Below are positions 63,770-64,000 of a DNA stretch of 64,000 nucleotides, one piece after another. The DNA is from Areca catechu (lineage: Eukaryota; Streptophyta; Magnoliopsida; Arecales; Arecaceae). Every line of letters starts with the position of its first letter. Position 1 is the first letter of the stretch. A program made the position numbers and the translations under genes. The stretch covers positions 174,456,183 to 174,520,182 of the forward strand of contig CM038052.1 of assembly GCA_021397845.1 (NCBI GenBank), written 5' to 3'. The notes beneath the pieces were generated by a model. That model saw nothing but the letters and a program-made list of their open reading frames with translations, made no database searches and had not been told where the DNA came from.

Positions 63770-64000
63770 CCTACGGCATCGAGCTCAGTCCGGAGATCCT
63801 GGGCTTCGGCCTGGAGGGTGGCGCCGAACCCAGTTCGCCCACGCAAGCCTGGAGCACAGCTCAGCAAGCCGCGCAAGGTTTGAGAAAGCCTGCGGCATCG
63901 AGCTCAGTTCGGAGATCCTGGGTTCGGCCTGGAAGGTGGCGCCGAACCCAGTTCGCCCATGCAAGCCCGGAGCATAGCTCAGCAAGCCGCGCAAGGTTTG
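63770..64000. repeat. Start of the 119-bp tandem array in element B
   Basis: Two units, anchored by GGCATCGAGCTCAGT at about 63776 and 63894, about 118 bp apart, in inverted orientation relative to 38210-38960. This fits the opposite strand of the element. The array continues past the window. Confidence 0.92.

Larger units (their letters stand above)
56333..64000 (+). mobile_element. Element B: Tat-lineage Ty3/gypsy retrotransposon, truncated by the window end
   Basis: Same family as element A, opposite orientation. 5' LTR 56333-58175, primer site, gag, protease, RT, two RNase H domains and integrase to 63699, then the inverted 119-bp array from 63770. The antisense gene and 3' LTR should lie to the right of the window. 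Coding is stopped by TAG at 58413, 59790, 61330 and 62455 and by one-base deletions near 59993 and 60757. Otherwise pol is in one frame. Confidence 0.93.

Noticed and set aside
1..64000. Endogenous pararetrovirus, toxin or bacterial insertion
   Set aside because: All reverse-transcriptase regions fit Ty1/copia or Ty3/gypsy domain order with LTRs. No movement protein, coat protein or bacterial operon signals were seen.

Overview
This window is nuclear DNA of a flowering plant, probably a monocot. The grounds are one spliced gene with a GC-rich first exon and AT-rich introns, surrounded by nested plant LTR retrotransposons (Ty1/copia, chromovirus-type Ty3/gypsy and Tat-lineage Ty3/gypsy) with 5-bp target duplications and iMet-type primer sites. 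No bacterial operon, rRNA, tRNA or CRISPR array was seen. The species cannot be named from the sequence alone.

Layout. 1-5.4 kb: a decayed Ty1/copia element, + strand, ending in its 3' LTR. 5.4-9.2 kb: AT-rich DNA with imperfect tandem duplications. 9.36-20.08 kb: the only host gene seen, a six-exon ERD2-like (ER lumen protein-retaining receptor family) gene on the + strand. Its exon structure is complete, but the frame carries a TAA in exon 2 and a one-base deletion in exon 5. Intron 2 holds an antisense Ty3/gypsy gag-protease remnant. 20.1-24.2 kb: mostly unassigned DNA with a small LINE RNase H fragment.

24.2-31.6 kb: an old copia element split by a young, well-bounded chromovirus derivative (26172-30628, duplication CATTT) that has lost protease, RT, RNase H and integrase but keeps gag and a terminal chromodomain. 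31.6-33.4 kb: a Tat-like fragment, then the left part of an LTR belonging to a second chromovirus. That LTR is interrupted by a complete 12.7-kb Tat-lineage element (element A, 33449-46129, minus strand, duplication TGGGT) and resumes at 46130-46763. Element A carries gag, protease, RT, RNase H, a second archaeal-type RNase H and integrase on the minus strand. It also has an extra, apparently spliced gene on the opposite strand (35657-37919), a 119-bp tandem array between the two convergent genes, and 122-bp tandem repeats in each LTR.

46.8-52.5 kb: the decayed second chromovirus (gag, integrase tail) abutting a copia RNase H end with its LTR. 52.5-55.3 kb: a decayed minus-strand Tat gag with LTR, split by a 412-bp hAT-type non-autonomous transposon with perfect 12-bp ends. 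55.9-56.3 kb: the left end of a related transposon. 56333-64000: a second Tat-lineage element (element B, + strand), cut by the window end. Its coding region is disabled by four CAG-to-TAG changes and two one-base deletions.

The locus therefore has one damaged housekeeping-type gene beside a heterochromatin-like stack of insertions, at least three of them nested. The most interesting items are the double lesion in the ERD2-like gene, the gag-plus-chromodomain minimal chromovirus, the antisense spliced gene and two repeat systems of the Tat elements, and the uniform CAG-to-TAG stops in element B. The antisense extra genes and 3' tandem repeats of Tat elements have been described in plants before, so they are not claimed as new classes.
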